This document shows positions 1-8,940 of a stretch of DNA of 64,000 bases, one piece after another. The notes beneath the pieces are model-generated. The model made no database searches. It saw only the letters and a list, made by a program, of their open reading frames with translations, and was not told the origin of the DNA. Made by a program: the position numbers and the translations under genes. The DNA is from Chitinophaga niabensis (GTDB taxonomy: Bacteria > Bacteroidota > Bacteroidia > Chitinophagales > Chitinophagaceae): the NCBI RefSeq assembly GCF_039545795.1, contig NZ_CP154260.1:1741001-1805000 (forward strand), written 5' to 3'. Within the stretch, counting starts at the first letter, position 1, and each line of letters opens with the position of its first letter.

Positions 1-54
1 AAGAGATGATATATACTTGATTTCATGTAATGCTTTTTACGATTGAAGGATAGG

Positions 55-1767
55 TTACCAACCAGGGTTTTGAATGATATGCCCTTTGTTCACTTCAGAA
101 AGGATGAAGGGATGCAGGTACATCTTTCTTGGGAAAGAACGTTGCTCAAAAATGAACGGCGTAAAACTGATCTCCGTACTTCCCGTTATAGCGGCAAGTT
201 TCAGGCCCCAGAAATCTCCTTTCATCACACCATTGTCTTCTGCTATCATCCAGCGCCGTATATCCCAGAAGCGATGATCTTCAAAAGCCAGCTCAATATC
301 CCGTTCGTTACGTACGCGCTGCCTGAAGTCTGCCTGCGAAAGATTGGCCGGAAGATCAGGCATGCCGGAGCGCCTGCGGATCTCATTCACTGCTGCATAA
401 GCATCTGCAGTAGGCCCATCGTTAAACTCGTTGAGTGCTTCTGCATAATTAAGGTAAGCTTCTGCCAGCCGGAAGATCTGCCAGTTAGGGATCTGCGCGG
501 CACCGTTATGCAAAGCTTCAGGGATCAGCTTATGCATCCAGTGACCCAGCTGGCTATTAAGACAATTGAATTTGGGATCTTCCCTGTTCCAGTAAGAATT
601 ATGATAAGCAACGGTTTGTTTGAAACGAGGATCCAGTTCATCATATTTCTGGAAGAGGTTATTACCGCCTGCGAGTGGCCAGGTTTGCGGTGTACCATCC
701 GTCTTTTCATATTTCCTGATAAAGTTGAAGGTAACCATTACACCTGCCCATCCTGAATTGGAAAGGGTATTCGGTTTCATGGTTGCCCAGGGGATCTCCC
801 ATGCATTACGCGGGCCATAGATCTTATTGGCAAGGATGATCTCTGCATTGTCGTTGGTAGACCATTGGTATTTATAGTTCGCCGTTACGCCTTTGTCTGT
901 GATCAGGTGAATGCCGCCGGTGGGTGCCCAGTCCAGTACTGCTTTGGCTGCATCTGCGGCCAGCTTCCAACGGTTCTTGTCGAAATTGCCGTAACAGATC
1001 AGTTTATCTTTATCACCACCCAGGCTCAGATAAGGTTGCGCTGCATTGAACAGCGGACTGGCAGCATACAGCAATGCTCTTGATCTGAGCATCAGTGCCG
1101 CGCCTTTTGTCGCACGTCCGCGCATGGTGCTGGGATAAACAGGAGGTAGTTTTGCAGCGGCATCCGTAGCATCATTCACAATGAAATTGATACATTCTTC
1201 AATGGTATTCCTCCCCAGGTTCAGATCATCTGTGAGCTGAAACCTTTTATCCACGATGGGAACGCCGCCATAACGTTTGATCATTTCAAGGTAATTCAGC
1301 GCCCGTACAAATTTTGCTTCCCCGAAAACCTGGTCACGGTAAGCAGGAGTGATGTTGGGCACTTCATCTATTCTTTCCATAATAATGTTGCACATACGGA
1401 TAGCAGTCCAGCGGAGGAAGAAACGATAATCCTCCAGGTTTACGATATCGCTGGCAGTAATGTTGGCGGAATTCCAGCGCTGGCCTGTGAGCCAGCCTAC
1501 GGCGTATTCCGCTTCATCCGTTGCACCGGCAGAAATATCGTAGGTAGCGGCATTGGTAAGACTTCTGTCCTCTGTAGGGAGGCCGTGATGGATCCCGTGC
1601 CGGTAAAGACTGGCCACATACATTTCCAGTTCTGTCTGTGAAGAGAACATGGTGTTTTCTGTAACGTCCACACCGGGCGCTTTATCCAGGAACTTCTTCT
1701 CACAGGAGACAGACAGTACACTGCACAGGCCCAGTATATAGAGTGCATGTAATTTTTTCATGCTCAT
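55..1767 (-). CDS. SusD/RagB-family outer-membrane glycan-binding lipoprotein
   Basis: This is a surface lipoprotein that captures glycan and sits as a lid on its SusC transporter. The 570-residue protein starts with a lipoprotein signal peptide ending in LSVSC, with the acylated Cys near residue 22. The body carries the usual SusD features: TPR-like helices in the N-terminal half (the segment around VRALNYLEMIKRYGGVP) and a C-terminal region with RLAEAYLNYAEALNE and a FWDIRRWM-type motif. It ends in the typical QNPGW tail. Its start codon overlaps the stop of the upstream susC by one base (TGATG), so translation is probably coupled. A second in-frame ATG lies two codons in and could be the real start. 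It is the last complete gene of the minus-strand operon, which may continue beyond the left edge. The substrate cannot be read from the sequence. Confidence 0.95.
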   Translation of the reverse strand: MSMKKLHALYILGLCSVLSVSCEKKFLDKAPGVDVTENTMFSSQTELEMYVASLYRHGIHHGLPTEDRSLTNAATYDISAGATDEAEYAVGWLTGQRWNSANITASDIVNLEDYRFFLRWTAIRMCNIIMERIDEVPNITPAYRDQVFGEAKFVRALNYLEMIKRYGGVPIVDKRFQLTDDLNLGRNTIEECINFIVNDATDAAAKLPPVYPSTMRGRATKGAALMLRSRALLYAASPLFNAAQPYLSLGGDKDKLICYGNFDKNRWKLAADAAKAVLDWAPTGGIHLITDKGVTANYKYQWSTNDNAEIILANKIYGPRNAWEIPWATMKPNTLSNSGWAGVMVTFNFIRKYEKTDGTPQTWPLAGGNNLFQKYDELDPRFKQTVAYHNSYWNREDPKFNCLNSQLGHWMHKLIPEALHNGAAQIPNWQIFRLAEAYLNYAEALNEFNDGPTADAYAAVNEIRRRSGMPDLPANLSQADFRQRVRNERDIELAFEDHRFWDIRRWMIAEDNGVMKGDFWGLKLAAITGSTEISFTPFIFEQRSFPRKMYLHPFILSEVNKGHIIQNPGW

Positions 1768-4700
1768 CAGAATTTAAGATTAAGACCGAAGTTGATCGTT
1801 TTCACAATGGGGTAGGGTTCTGCACCGTTACTGTTCCCATCGTAGATATTAACAGGTTGTTCCGGATCAATGCCCGGCGGCAGCTTATGCCAGGTGAGCA
1901 GGTTATTTCCGTTCACATAAAAACGGGCAGCACTGATGCCGATCCTTCTGAGCGTATTGGCTGAAAGGGTATAACCTATCTCCATATTCTTCAACCGCAC
2001 ATAACTGGCATCCCTGATCCAGAAATTGGATTCTTTGTAGTTATGCTGCTGTGCATCTGTACCAATAGCCAGGTGCGGGTAATTGATGGGAAGGCCCTGC
2101 TCATATCTTTCCTGCGACCAACTTTCCAGCAGACCTTTGTAAGCACCTATATCCAGCGGGAAAGCGATCTTGGCGCGTGAAGGAAGGTCCGTACTTACTT
2201 TGGTAGCACCCTGGAAGAGCACGGAAAGATCAAATCCTTTGTAGCTGGCGCCGAAGGACATGCCGTATAATTGCTCCGGGAAATTGGAGTAACCGATCGG
2301 CACGTAATCACTCTCTGAAATAATACCATCCCCATTCACATCCCTGTAGCGGATATCACCGGGTTGTATCTTGTTATTATTCCACTGGGAAGCAGGCCTT
2401 TTTGCATCATTCACTTCAGCCCAGGTATTGTACAATCCTTCAGCGATCAGGCCGAAGTATTGCCCCACACGATGCCCGGTGCGTTGCTGATAGGGCATGG
2501 GCTGCGGGATCTCGTCCATTTCCAGGATCTTGTTACGGGCAAAGGTGAAAGTACCTCTTATCCAGTATTGCACGTTGCCGGCATGATCGTTAAAGGAGAT
2601 GTCGCCATCTATACCTTTGTTCTGCATCTTGCCGAAGTTGTAAGGAGGGAAGGTGGCGCCGGTAATTACCGGGATGGTTTGGCGGGAAGCCAGGATATTG
2701 CTCCGCATTTCAGAGAAATAATCTGCGGTGATGGCAAGCTTGTTCTTCCAGAATTTCACTTCCAGCCCAATGTTTTTCTTGGCCGCTCTTTCCCAGGTAA
2801 GCAGTTCATTACCCAATGCGCCTTCCACCGGTGTGGTGTATTGTGAAAAGTTCACACCGGCCTCTCCGAAATAGTATCCGTTGGAGTAAGTATAGGAAGT
2901 AGGGCGGTAGAGGAAGCGGGCATTGTTCAGTTTGTCGTTCCCCACTTCTCCGTAAGAACCCCTGATCTTCAGGAAGGTAACAATATCATTCTGCGGGAAG
3001 AAGGATTCCATAGAAGGTATCCAGCCTGCAGAATAAGCAGGGAAGAAACCAAAACGGCGGCCTTCTGCAAAGTTTTCTGTTCCGTTATACCCTGCATTAT
3101 ACTCCAGCAGGTAACGGTCTTTATAAGAGTAGGTGATACGCCCCACCAGCCCCTGGTAACCATTAGGTACCAGGAAAGCCAGGTTGGGGTCAAATAATTT
3201 TGTCTGGTTGTAGAGCAGGAGACCCGTTACCGTATGATGCCCGAAAACACGGTTGTAGTTCAGGCCTGCTTCTGCATAACTGCGCCTGTTCTTCCCGATA
3301 GCTTCTGAATAACCAAAAGGTTCTTCCAGGCTTTGCGGCCTGAACAGGAGTTTGCCATCCGCTTCTCTTCTTACAGAGTAGGTCACTACATTTTTGCTGT
3401 AGGTATCTCTTTTGCTGTTGAAGTTCTGATAGGATATTTTACCATGAATGGAAAGTCCTTTCGTGATCACATCCAGATCGTAATCCACTCTCACTGTACC
3501 ATTGAGATAGCTGATGTATTCTTTCGAATAACCTGAGCCCAGCAGGTTTACAACAGGGCTAACAGGCTGGCTGTAACCCTGTGTAATGATCTTGTTATCT
3601 AGGATACCCGGTGATTGCCATGGTGGTGCATCGCCGATAGCCTGTATGATACGGTTCGTATTCCAGTTGGAACCTCTGCGATGTTCGTTCTGCAGGGAGA
3701 GGTCCAGTGCTATCTTCAGTTTTTTGGTAACATCAAAGTTGAAGTTGGAACGGAAGTTATAGCGCTTGAATTTGATCTGTGCATCCCATCCCGGATCCAG
3801 TTTTGTTTGTTTGAAAAGTGCTTCCTGATTGAAGAGACCACCTGAAATGAAATACCTTGTTTTCTCTGTTCCACCGCTGATAGTGAGGTTCTGCTGTGTT
3901 TGCAGGGACGTTTTTTTCAGCAGCATATCATAGTAATTGGTACTCGGGTACATGATGGGATCTTCCCCTGATTCATATTTGGCGATATCCGCATCACTGA
4001 AACGTGGTGTATATACAGAGCCGGTGATATAACTGTCGTATTTCCTGGCTGCATTATAGGAGCGGGTATATTCTGCACTGTTCATAGGTTCGCGCAGGTC
4101 CACAAAGCTATTAAGCGCAGCATTGGTGGTGAGGTTCAATTGAGGTTTACCTTCCTTGCCACGGCGGGTGGTGATCAGCAGTACGCCGTTTGCACCACGC
4201 ACACCGTATATGGCAGTGGAAGAAGCATCCTTCAGGATACTTACGCTCTCAATTTCATTCGGATCAATATTGTTGTAGTTGGATACTTCAATACCATCTA
4301 CCATGATCAGCGGTTCCTGCGATCCGGTAAAGGTGCCCACACCCCGTATCCGGAGTGTAGAACCATCCTTGCCCGGCTCTCCGCTGGATTGCCTGGCCAG
4401 CAGGCCGGACATGCGGCCGGCAAGAGAGTTACTGATGTTCGCAACAGGTGATTGTAAAAGATCTTTGGTTGTAACAGAAGAAATAGCACCTGTTACAGAT
4501 ACTTTCTTTTGCGTACCATAACCAACTACTATCACCTCGCCAAGATTTTCAGAAGATTCCGGCATGGTAACATCCAGCACATTACCGCTGCCCACACTTC
4601 TTTCCTGGGCTACATAACCCATAAAGGTGAACACCAGTATTACATTACGGTCCGGTACCTTCAGGCTGTACCTGCCTGATTCATTGGTGATAGCGGCAAT

Positions 4701-4901
4701 AGACTGGTTTTTAACGCGTACCGTAACACCCGGAAGCAATTCTCCTTTTTGATCTTTGATGGTGCCGGTGATCGTTACTTCCTGCTGAAAAGCGATGCCC
4801 GGAAGCAGGGGCGCGCTGTGCCCGCTAACCCCTCCGAGGGCATTCAGGTAGCCGGCGGAAAGGCATGGGATCATGCATAGGAGTGATAGAATTTTTTTCA
4901 T
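1767..4901 (-). CDS. SusC/RagA-family TonB-dependent outer-membrane transporter
   Basis: TonB-dependent importer that forms a complex with the SusD encoded directly downstream. The 1044-residue protein has a signal peptide (about residues 1-21), a carboxypeptidase-regulatory-like beta-sandwich (about 41-125, with GELLPGVTVRVKN), then the SusC plug beginning at EVIVVGYGTQKK and the conserved ILKDASSTAIYGVRGANGV segment, followed by a 22-strand-type barrel ending in NFGLNLKF. There is no N-terminal STN domain, so this transporter is not expected to signal through a FecR anti-sigma factor. It lies 18 bases downstream of the hydrolase gene at 4920-6332 and overlaps susD by one base, so all three are probably one transcript. 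Family assignment is secure; the substrate is unknown. Confidence 0.96.
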   Translation of the reverse strand: MKKILSLLCMIPCLSAGYLNALGGVSGHSAPLLPGIAFQQEVTITGTIKDQKGELLPGVTVRVKNQSIAAITNESGRYSLKVPDRNVILVFTFMGYVAQERSVGSGNVLDVTMPESSENLGEVIVVGYGTQKKVSVTGAISSVTTKDLLQSPVANISNSLAGRMSGLLARQSSGEPGKDGSTLRIRGVGTFTGSQEPLIMVDGIEVSNYNNIDPNEIESVSILKDASSTAIYGVRGANGVLLITTRRGKEGKPQLNLTTNAALNSFVDLREPMNSAEYTRSYNAARKYDSYITGSVYTPRFSDADIAKYESGEDPIMYPSTNYYDMLLKKTSLQTQQNLTISGGTEKTRYFISGGLFNQEALFKQTKLDPGWDAQIKFKRYNFRSNFNFDVTKKLKIALDLSLQNEHRRGSNWNTNRIIQAIGDAPPWQSPGILDNKIITQGYSQPVSPVVNLLGSGYSKEYISYLNGTVRVDYDLDVITKGLSIHGKISYQNFNSKRDTYSKNVVTYSVRREADGKLLFRPQSLEEPFGYSEAIGKNRRSYAEAGLNYNRVFGHHTVTGLLLYNQTKLFDPNLAFLVPNGYQGLVGRITYSYKDRYLLEYNAGYNGTENFAEGRRFGFFPAYSAGWIPSMESFFPQNDIVTFLKIRGSYGEVGNDKLNNARFLYRPTSYTYSNGYYFGEAGVNFSQYTTPVEGALGNELLTWERAAKKNIGLEVKFWKNKLAITADYFSEMRSNILASRQTIPVITGATFPPYNFGKMQNKGIDGDISFNDHAGNVQYWIRGTFTFARNKILEMDEIPQPMPYQQRTGHRVGQYFGLIAEGLYNTWAEVNDAKRPASQWNNNKIQPGDIRYRDVNGDGIISESDYVPIGYSNFPEQLYGMSFGASYKGFDLSVLFQGATKVSTDLPSRAKIAFPLDIGAYKGLLESWSQERYEQGLPINYPHLAIGTDAQQHNYKESNFWIRDASYVRLKNMEIGYTLSANTLRRIGISAARFYVNGNNLLTWHKLPPGIDPEQPVNIYDGNSNGAEPYPIVKTINFGLNLKF

Positions 4902-4919
4902 AACAGAGGATTTGGAGAT

Positions 4920-6332
4920 CTATTTCTTCATGAGAATGTAAGTGGGACTTTCCCCGATAGTAATACTGATGCTATTGTTATCCACCTGTTCCCAGGATGC
5001 GTTGGGAGCGTCTCCTGCGGCGGTGGCCATGGTTTTTGCACTGAGGGGTTTGCCAGGCATGCCTGTGAGCGTTACCCGTGCCTCTCTTGGTTGATATCCT
5101 TCTTTTTCGTGTGACTTTACGCCGGTAGGGGACCAGGCCACCCAGGTCCTGTTACTGCCATTGCTGAATTCATATACATAGAGCTGACCATAATCCTGTT
5201 TTATAATACGCGAAAAGCGGAAGTTGCCCAATGTTTCATACAACTGCTTTACTGCATGGAAAGACATTTTTGGCTCAAACTTGCGGGTAAGGCCTGATGC
5301 TGCATGAAAAGAAGGTTCATTATCATCGTTATAATAATAGAGATAGGCACGGTTTACATCCAAGGTGGCAAATGCCAGGAAAGAACGCACCAGGTATTGC
5401 GCCTGCTGCAGGTCTGTATGGCCCTGCCAGTCCAGTTTCTCCCACCAGTCTTTCCTGTTCTTCATTACATCTGGTGTACAGGCATCATAACCGAATTCCG
5501 TTACCCATATTTCTTTTCCCTTTGCGCTGGTATTGCGCCAGTCAATAGTTTCCTGCACTACTTTCAGGTACACTGCGGAAGTATCTTCCGGCCAGGTACG
5601 GTTCCAGTTATTGGGATTGTTGCCTGATTTAGGAATGGTGGAATAAGTGTGCACATTCAGTACATCATATAAAGGCAGTACATCCGCATCTCCGTAAAAT
5701 GAATGTACATCCTGTGAATAATCATCTGCAGGGCGTGCATGTATAGTGGGCGTCACCACTTTTGCTTTGGGATCGCCGTCCCGGATCCCTTTTGCCATCT
5801 GAACAAAGAGGTTGCGGAACATGGGCAGATCTACCCTGCGCCCTGGTTCATTATCTATCTCAAAAGAAGTGGCCAGCTTTTCAGCACCGGATGGTCCGTA
5901 AAATGAAGCCATCGCTTTTGTATAATTATAACTCCATTGTTCCTGTTCTTTCCATTTATCAGTAAAGTGATCATGCCCTCCGCCGAAGCTGGCAAACTGT
6001 ACACATATGTCTGTTTCAAAACCACCTTGTTTCCATGGGCCGTATACATCCCTTTTCCAGTTGACGTTATTGATCGTATTGGGAATAGTGATGGGGTCTC
6101 CCGGTTTTTTTACATCCCAGTCTATATTATGGTAGTTGCGTACAAGCCGGCATACCTGACCGTAGAGCGCTGGTTTGAAGTGAAAGTGACCGTTAATGCC
6201 CATGAAGTCTTTCATCAGTGGTTTGTTGCTCACAGTATCCTCCATTCCGCTGTTATTCCCGTCTTTAGGGGTTTTGCAGGAAAAGAAAGCAACTGTAGCT
6301 ACGGAGAAAAACCCGAGTACAATTTGTTTCAT
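4920..6332 (-). CDS. Lipoprotein glycoside hydrolase of clan GH-A fold, family uncertain
   Basis: Predicted surface or periplasmic glycosidase of 470 residues. A lipoprotein signal ends at Cys19 (AFFSC). The TIM-barrel landmarks of clan GH-A are visible: an Asn-Glu-Pro motif in EIDNEPG (Glu162, candidate acid/base), a Tyr-bearing strand around NVHTYST, and VTEFGYD with Glu279 as candidate nucleophile. The C-terminal 80 residues look like a small beta domain. The protein resembles GH39, GH5 and GH30-like enzymes, but I cannot place it in a numbered family. It is the first gene of the minus-strand operon, ahead of susC and susD. In most such loci the enzymes follow the transporter pair, so this order is less common. 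The long spacing between the two Glu residues (117) fits GH-A. Confidence 0.75.
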   Translation of the reverse strand: MKQIVLGFFSVATVAFFSCKTPKDGNNSGMEDTVSNKPLMKDFMGINGHFHFKPALYGQVCRLVRNYHNIDWDVKKPGDPITIPNTINNVNWKRDVYGPWKQGGFETDICVQFASFGGGHDHFTDKWKEQEQWSYNYTKAMASFYGPSGAEKLATSFEIDNEPGRRVDLPMFRNLFVQMAKGIRDGDPKAKVVTPTIHARPADDYSQDVHSFYGDADVLPLYDVLNVHTYSTIPKSGNNPNNWNRTWPEDTSAVYLKVVQETIDWRNTSAKGKEIWVTEFGYDACTPDVMKNRKDWWEKLDWQGHTDLQQAQYLVRSFLAFATLDVNRAYLYYYNDDNEPSFHAASGLTRKFEPKMSFHAVKQLYETLGNFRFSRIIKQDYGQLYVYEFSNGSNRTWVAWSPTGVKSHEKEGYQPREARVTLTGMPGKPLSAKTMATAAGDAPNASWEQVDNNSISITIGESPTYILMKK

Positions 6333-6915
6333 GTTGAACTTTTTGAAATTTAATGTATAACGCTTTCAGGACTGCTGTTGCAGCCTGCGCTTTTATCAGT
6401 TTAATAGGTGCATGCTCCGCCGGTATAAACGATTATCCGTTATTTGGTTTCCATGCTCTTCCCGTTGAGTAAATTCTGATTGATGTAACGTGAAATTCTA
6501 TGCAGTTCTAATCCTGGTCACTTTGCAATAAATGGTGGAGCACTTACTAGCTGTTCTGGTAACTTCGTTAACAAGGTAGAAATTAATTTTTATAATTGTT
6601 CATTTAACAATTAAAAAAAATCTAAGCTTGATAATCTTATCTACCTTCTTGTTTTTAATAGCAGTAACGGGTGCAAACCTTCAACGGCGGCCGTTTAAGC
6701 GTGTGTTTCCCTGTATCTTGATAAATAAGTGTATGCAAATAATAATGTCTCACACTATTGTGCATTGTTAAATTGTTTTGTAAATTAATTGACGCAACCG
6801 TCAGAAAATAATTTTAGCAGGCATTTAAATTGAATTAATTATTTTTAATTAATAAATGTCCTTTTAACAATTAACACTTGTTTTCACTTATACCACGGCC
6901 TCAATCAACCACCTC
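6333..6915. promoter_or_regulatory. AT-rich divergent control region between two SusCD loci
   Basis: This 583-base gap separates the minus-strand hydrolase/susCD operon from the plus-strand ECF sigma gene, so it must hold promoters for both. It is strongly AT-rich in its right half. The 9-mer TTTAACAAT occurs on the plus strand at 6603-6611 and 6863-6871 and on the minus strand at 6764-6772. An A/T-rich hairpin (AATTGTT, 5-base loop, AACAATT) covers about 6594-6612, and a longer imperfect inverted repeat pairs AAGGTAGA (6573-6580) with TCTACCTT (6640-6647). I found no clear TTTG/TAnnTTTG promoter, which would fit control by an alternative sigma factor, but that is inference. Confidence 0.45.
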
Positions 6916-7500
6916 GTGCAAGACAGCATTTACATAAGGGAATTCCAGACAGGCAGCCACGGAGCTTTCGCTATTTGCTTCGACCGGTACTATGCCCGCC
7001 TGTGTTATTTCGCCAGGGGCTTCCTGCCGGATTCACCTACGATAGCGGCGGACCTGGTGCAGGATGCATTTGAACGGCTGTGGGAGCGGCGCGCAGATTT
7101 CTCTCATGAAGCGGCCATCCGTTCCTTCCTGTATGTAACGGTGAAGAATGCGTTCCTGGATCTGCAGCGGCATGAGCGTGTAGTACGTAAGTACGCAGCC
7201 ACACACCATGAAGAGGAAGCGATAACGGAGAACATGCTGGAGCGGATGATGACGGCGGAAGTGCTGGCTGATGTTCACCAGGCGTTGCAGAAATTACCGC
7301 AGGGCTGCCGCAGTGTGCTGAACCTGGGGTATTTCCAGGGGCTAAGGAATGAAGAGATCGCTAGGGAACTCCGTGTGTCTGTAAATACTGTTAAATCCCA
7401 GAAGATGCGGGCAATCAAACTGTTGAAAGCTTTTTTCGCCAGGCCTGCCAATACAACATTACCGCTGGTGCTATGGCAACTGGCATCCCTGTTCCGTTGA
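6916..7500 (+). CDS. ECF-type RNA polymerase sigma factor (FecI-like)
   Basis: Cytoplasmic extracytoplasmic-function sigma factor of 194 residues. Region 2 is visible at about residues 14-80 (AFAICFDRYYARLCYFARGF, then AADLVQDAFERLWERR) and region 4 at about 120-175 (LPQGCRSVLNLGYFQGLRNEEIA followed by a helix-turn-helix ending VSVNTVKSQKMRAIKLL). It begins with GTG; no better upstream start is in frame. It is followed by its FecR-type anti-sigma factor and an STN-bearing SusC, the standard trans-envelope signalling order in Bacteroidota, so its likely targets are promoters of this locus. Confidence in family is high; the target promoters are not identified. Confidence 0.95.
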   Translation: MQDSIYIREFQTGSHGAFAICFDRYYARLCYFARGFLPDSPTIAADLVQDAFERLWERRADFSHEAAIRSFLYVTVKNAFLDLQRHERVVRKYAATHHEEEAITENMLERMMTAEVLADVHQALQKLPQGCRSVLNLGYFQGLRNEEIARELRVSVNTVKSQKMRAIKLLKAFFARPANTTLPLVLWQLASLFR

Positions 7501-7565
7501 TCACCCCAATTTTTTTTGATCCCCATTCCATCCTTTTTCCCAGGTTGATCGTTTTATGTGATACT

Positions 7566-8789
7566 ATGCAGCAAGATGATCCGCATTTTGAAATTTCCCG
7601 CCTGCTTGCAGGGCTGATAAATGGTACGCTTACGGCAGAAGAAACCGCCCGGCTGGAAGCCTGGCGGCAGGAAAGTCCGGCTAACAAAGCGTTGTACGAT
7701 CGTATGACGGATCCTTCATTCCTTTCAGCAGAGTTGGAGCACTGGGAGGCAGAAGGACAGGAACAGGCAAAGGAACAGTTCTTCAGAAAAAAGTATGAGG
7801 CCGGCCGCCCTGCCCCTGCAAAGATCAGGTATATCTTTCGCTATGCTGCAGCTGTGCTGCTGTTACTGGCGCTCGCAGGGGGAAGTGTTTACCTGTTAAG
7901 GCAGGAGCAAAAACCTTTACCCGTTTTGCAGGTGGAAGATATGCGTGCAGACAGCAGTTTTTTGCCGAGAGGGAATGTGGCAAAACTAGTGATGAAAAAC
8001 GGGCATGAGGTAGCATTGAAGGGGGAGGCGGAACAGGAGTTTGAAGAAGAAGACGGCACACGTGTAAAGAACGGGTACAGTGCATTGCGTTACCAGGCGC
8101 ATCAACAAAAGGCAGATGCAGAAACGGTGTATCATACACTGGTAACACCCAAGGGTGGGGAATATACAGTAATGCTGGCGGATGGTACCACAGCCCGGCT
8201 GAATGCCGCATCTTCCCTGCGTTTTCCAACCCGGTTTGAAGGAAAGGAACGGGTAGTGGAGCTTTCGGGTGAAGCATATTTTGAAGTGGCAAAAGATGTG
8301 CAGCATCCTTTCATTGTAAAAACAGCGCGTTCTCTCGTGCGGGTATTAGGAACAGATTTTAACGTATATGCCTATACGGATATGCCGGAAGAGCGTACAA
8401 CACTGGCCAGTGGAGCCGTGAAAGTAGGCCATCGGGAACAGGAGCGGGGAATGATACTGCAGCCTGGTTTTCAGGCGCAGGTACAAGCTGCCGTGAATGA
8501 GATAAAAGTAGTGCGTGCAGATATGGAAGAAGCATTGGCCTGGAAGAATGGCCTGTTTGTTTTTAATGCCGCATCACTCGGAGATATTCTGCGCCAGATA
8601 GGACGCTGGTATGATGTGGATATAAATTGTGAAAGCAGTATGGAACGAAAATTTCATTTCTCAGGGCGCATCCATCGTTACGAAAATATAGCCGGGGTAC
8701 TTGAACTACTCGAAATGACCGGCAAGGTCAGATTCCAGCTGCAGGGCCGGACACTGATCGTAAGACCGGCTGCAGCAAAAACAACCTAA
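7566..8789 (+). CDS. FecR-family anti-sigma factor
   Basis: Inner-membrane anti-sigma factor of about 407 residues that should hold the preceding ECF sigma factor inactive and receive a signal from the STN domain of the downstream SusC. Visible parts are a cytoplasmic N-terminal segment typical of this family (ISRLLAGLINGTLTAEE), one membrane span at about residues 90-112 (an Ala/Leu-rich stretch followed by GGSVYLL), the periplasmic FecR domain starting near residue 190 with the TPKGGEY motif and LADGTTARLNAASSLRFP, and a C-terminal DUF4974-like domain (about 340-405). The open frame extends upstream to 7473 inside the sigma gene, but the ATG at 7566 gives the expected family N-terminus 65 bases after the sigma stop, so I chose it. 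Confidence 0.93.
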   Translation: MQQDDPHFEISRLLAGLINGTLTAEETARLEAWRQESPANKALYDRMTDPSFLSAELEHWEAEGQEQAKEQFFRKKYEAGRPAPAKIRYIFRYAAAVLLLLALAGGSVYLLRQEQKPLPVLQVEDMRADSSFLPRGNVAKLVMKNGHEVALKGEAEQEFEEEDGTRVKNGYSALRYQAHQQKADAETVYHTLVTPKGGEYTVMLADGTTARLNAASSLRFPTRFEGKERVVELSGEAYFEVAKDVQHPFIVKTARSLVRVLGTDFNVYAYTDMPEERTTLASGAVKVGHREQERGMILQPGFQAQVQAAVNEIKVVRADMEEALAWKNGLFVFNAASLGDILRQIGRWYDVDINCESSMERKFHFSGRIHRYENIAGVLELLEMTGKVRFQLQGRTLIVRPAAAKTT

Positions 8790-8838
8790 CCAAAAGCAAT
8801 CGTTATGTAGAAGAAATCTGCGCATTCTAAAAATGAAA

Positions 8839-8864
8839 ACCGGGAAGGCGGCCACCTCCCCGGT
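8839..8864 (+). repeat. GC-rich hairpin between anti-sigma gene and susC
   Basis: Six base pairs (ACCGGG with CCCGGT), one mismatch, three more pairs (AGG with CCT) and a six-base loop lie in the 151-base gap between the FecR stop and the susC start. No T-run follows, so it is not a classical terminator; it could be an attenuator, a processing site or an mRNA stabiliser that sets transporter expression apart from the regulators. Confidence 0.4.
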
Positions 8865-8940
8865 GTTGAAAGCAACCGGCATTTGCTCCAAAGTTTAAGC
8901 AAATGGGAAATGCCTATTAATCACTATCTCCACGTAAGTT

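Noticed and set aside
7473..7565. Upstream extension of the anti-sigma frame into the sigma gene
   Set aside because: The added residues do not look like a FecR N-terminus and overlap the sigma coding region; ATG 7566 gives the expected start.
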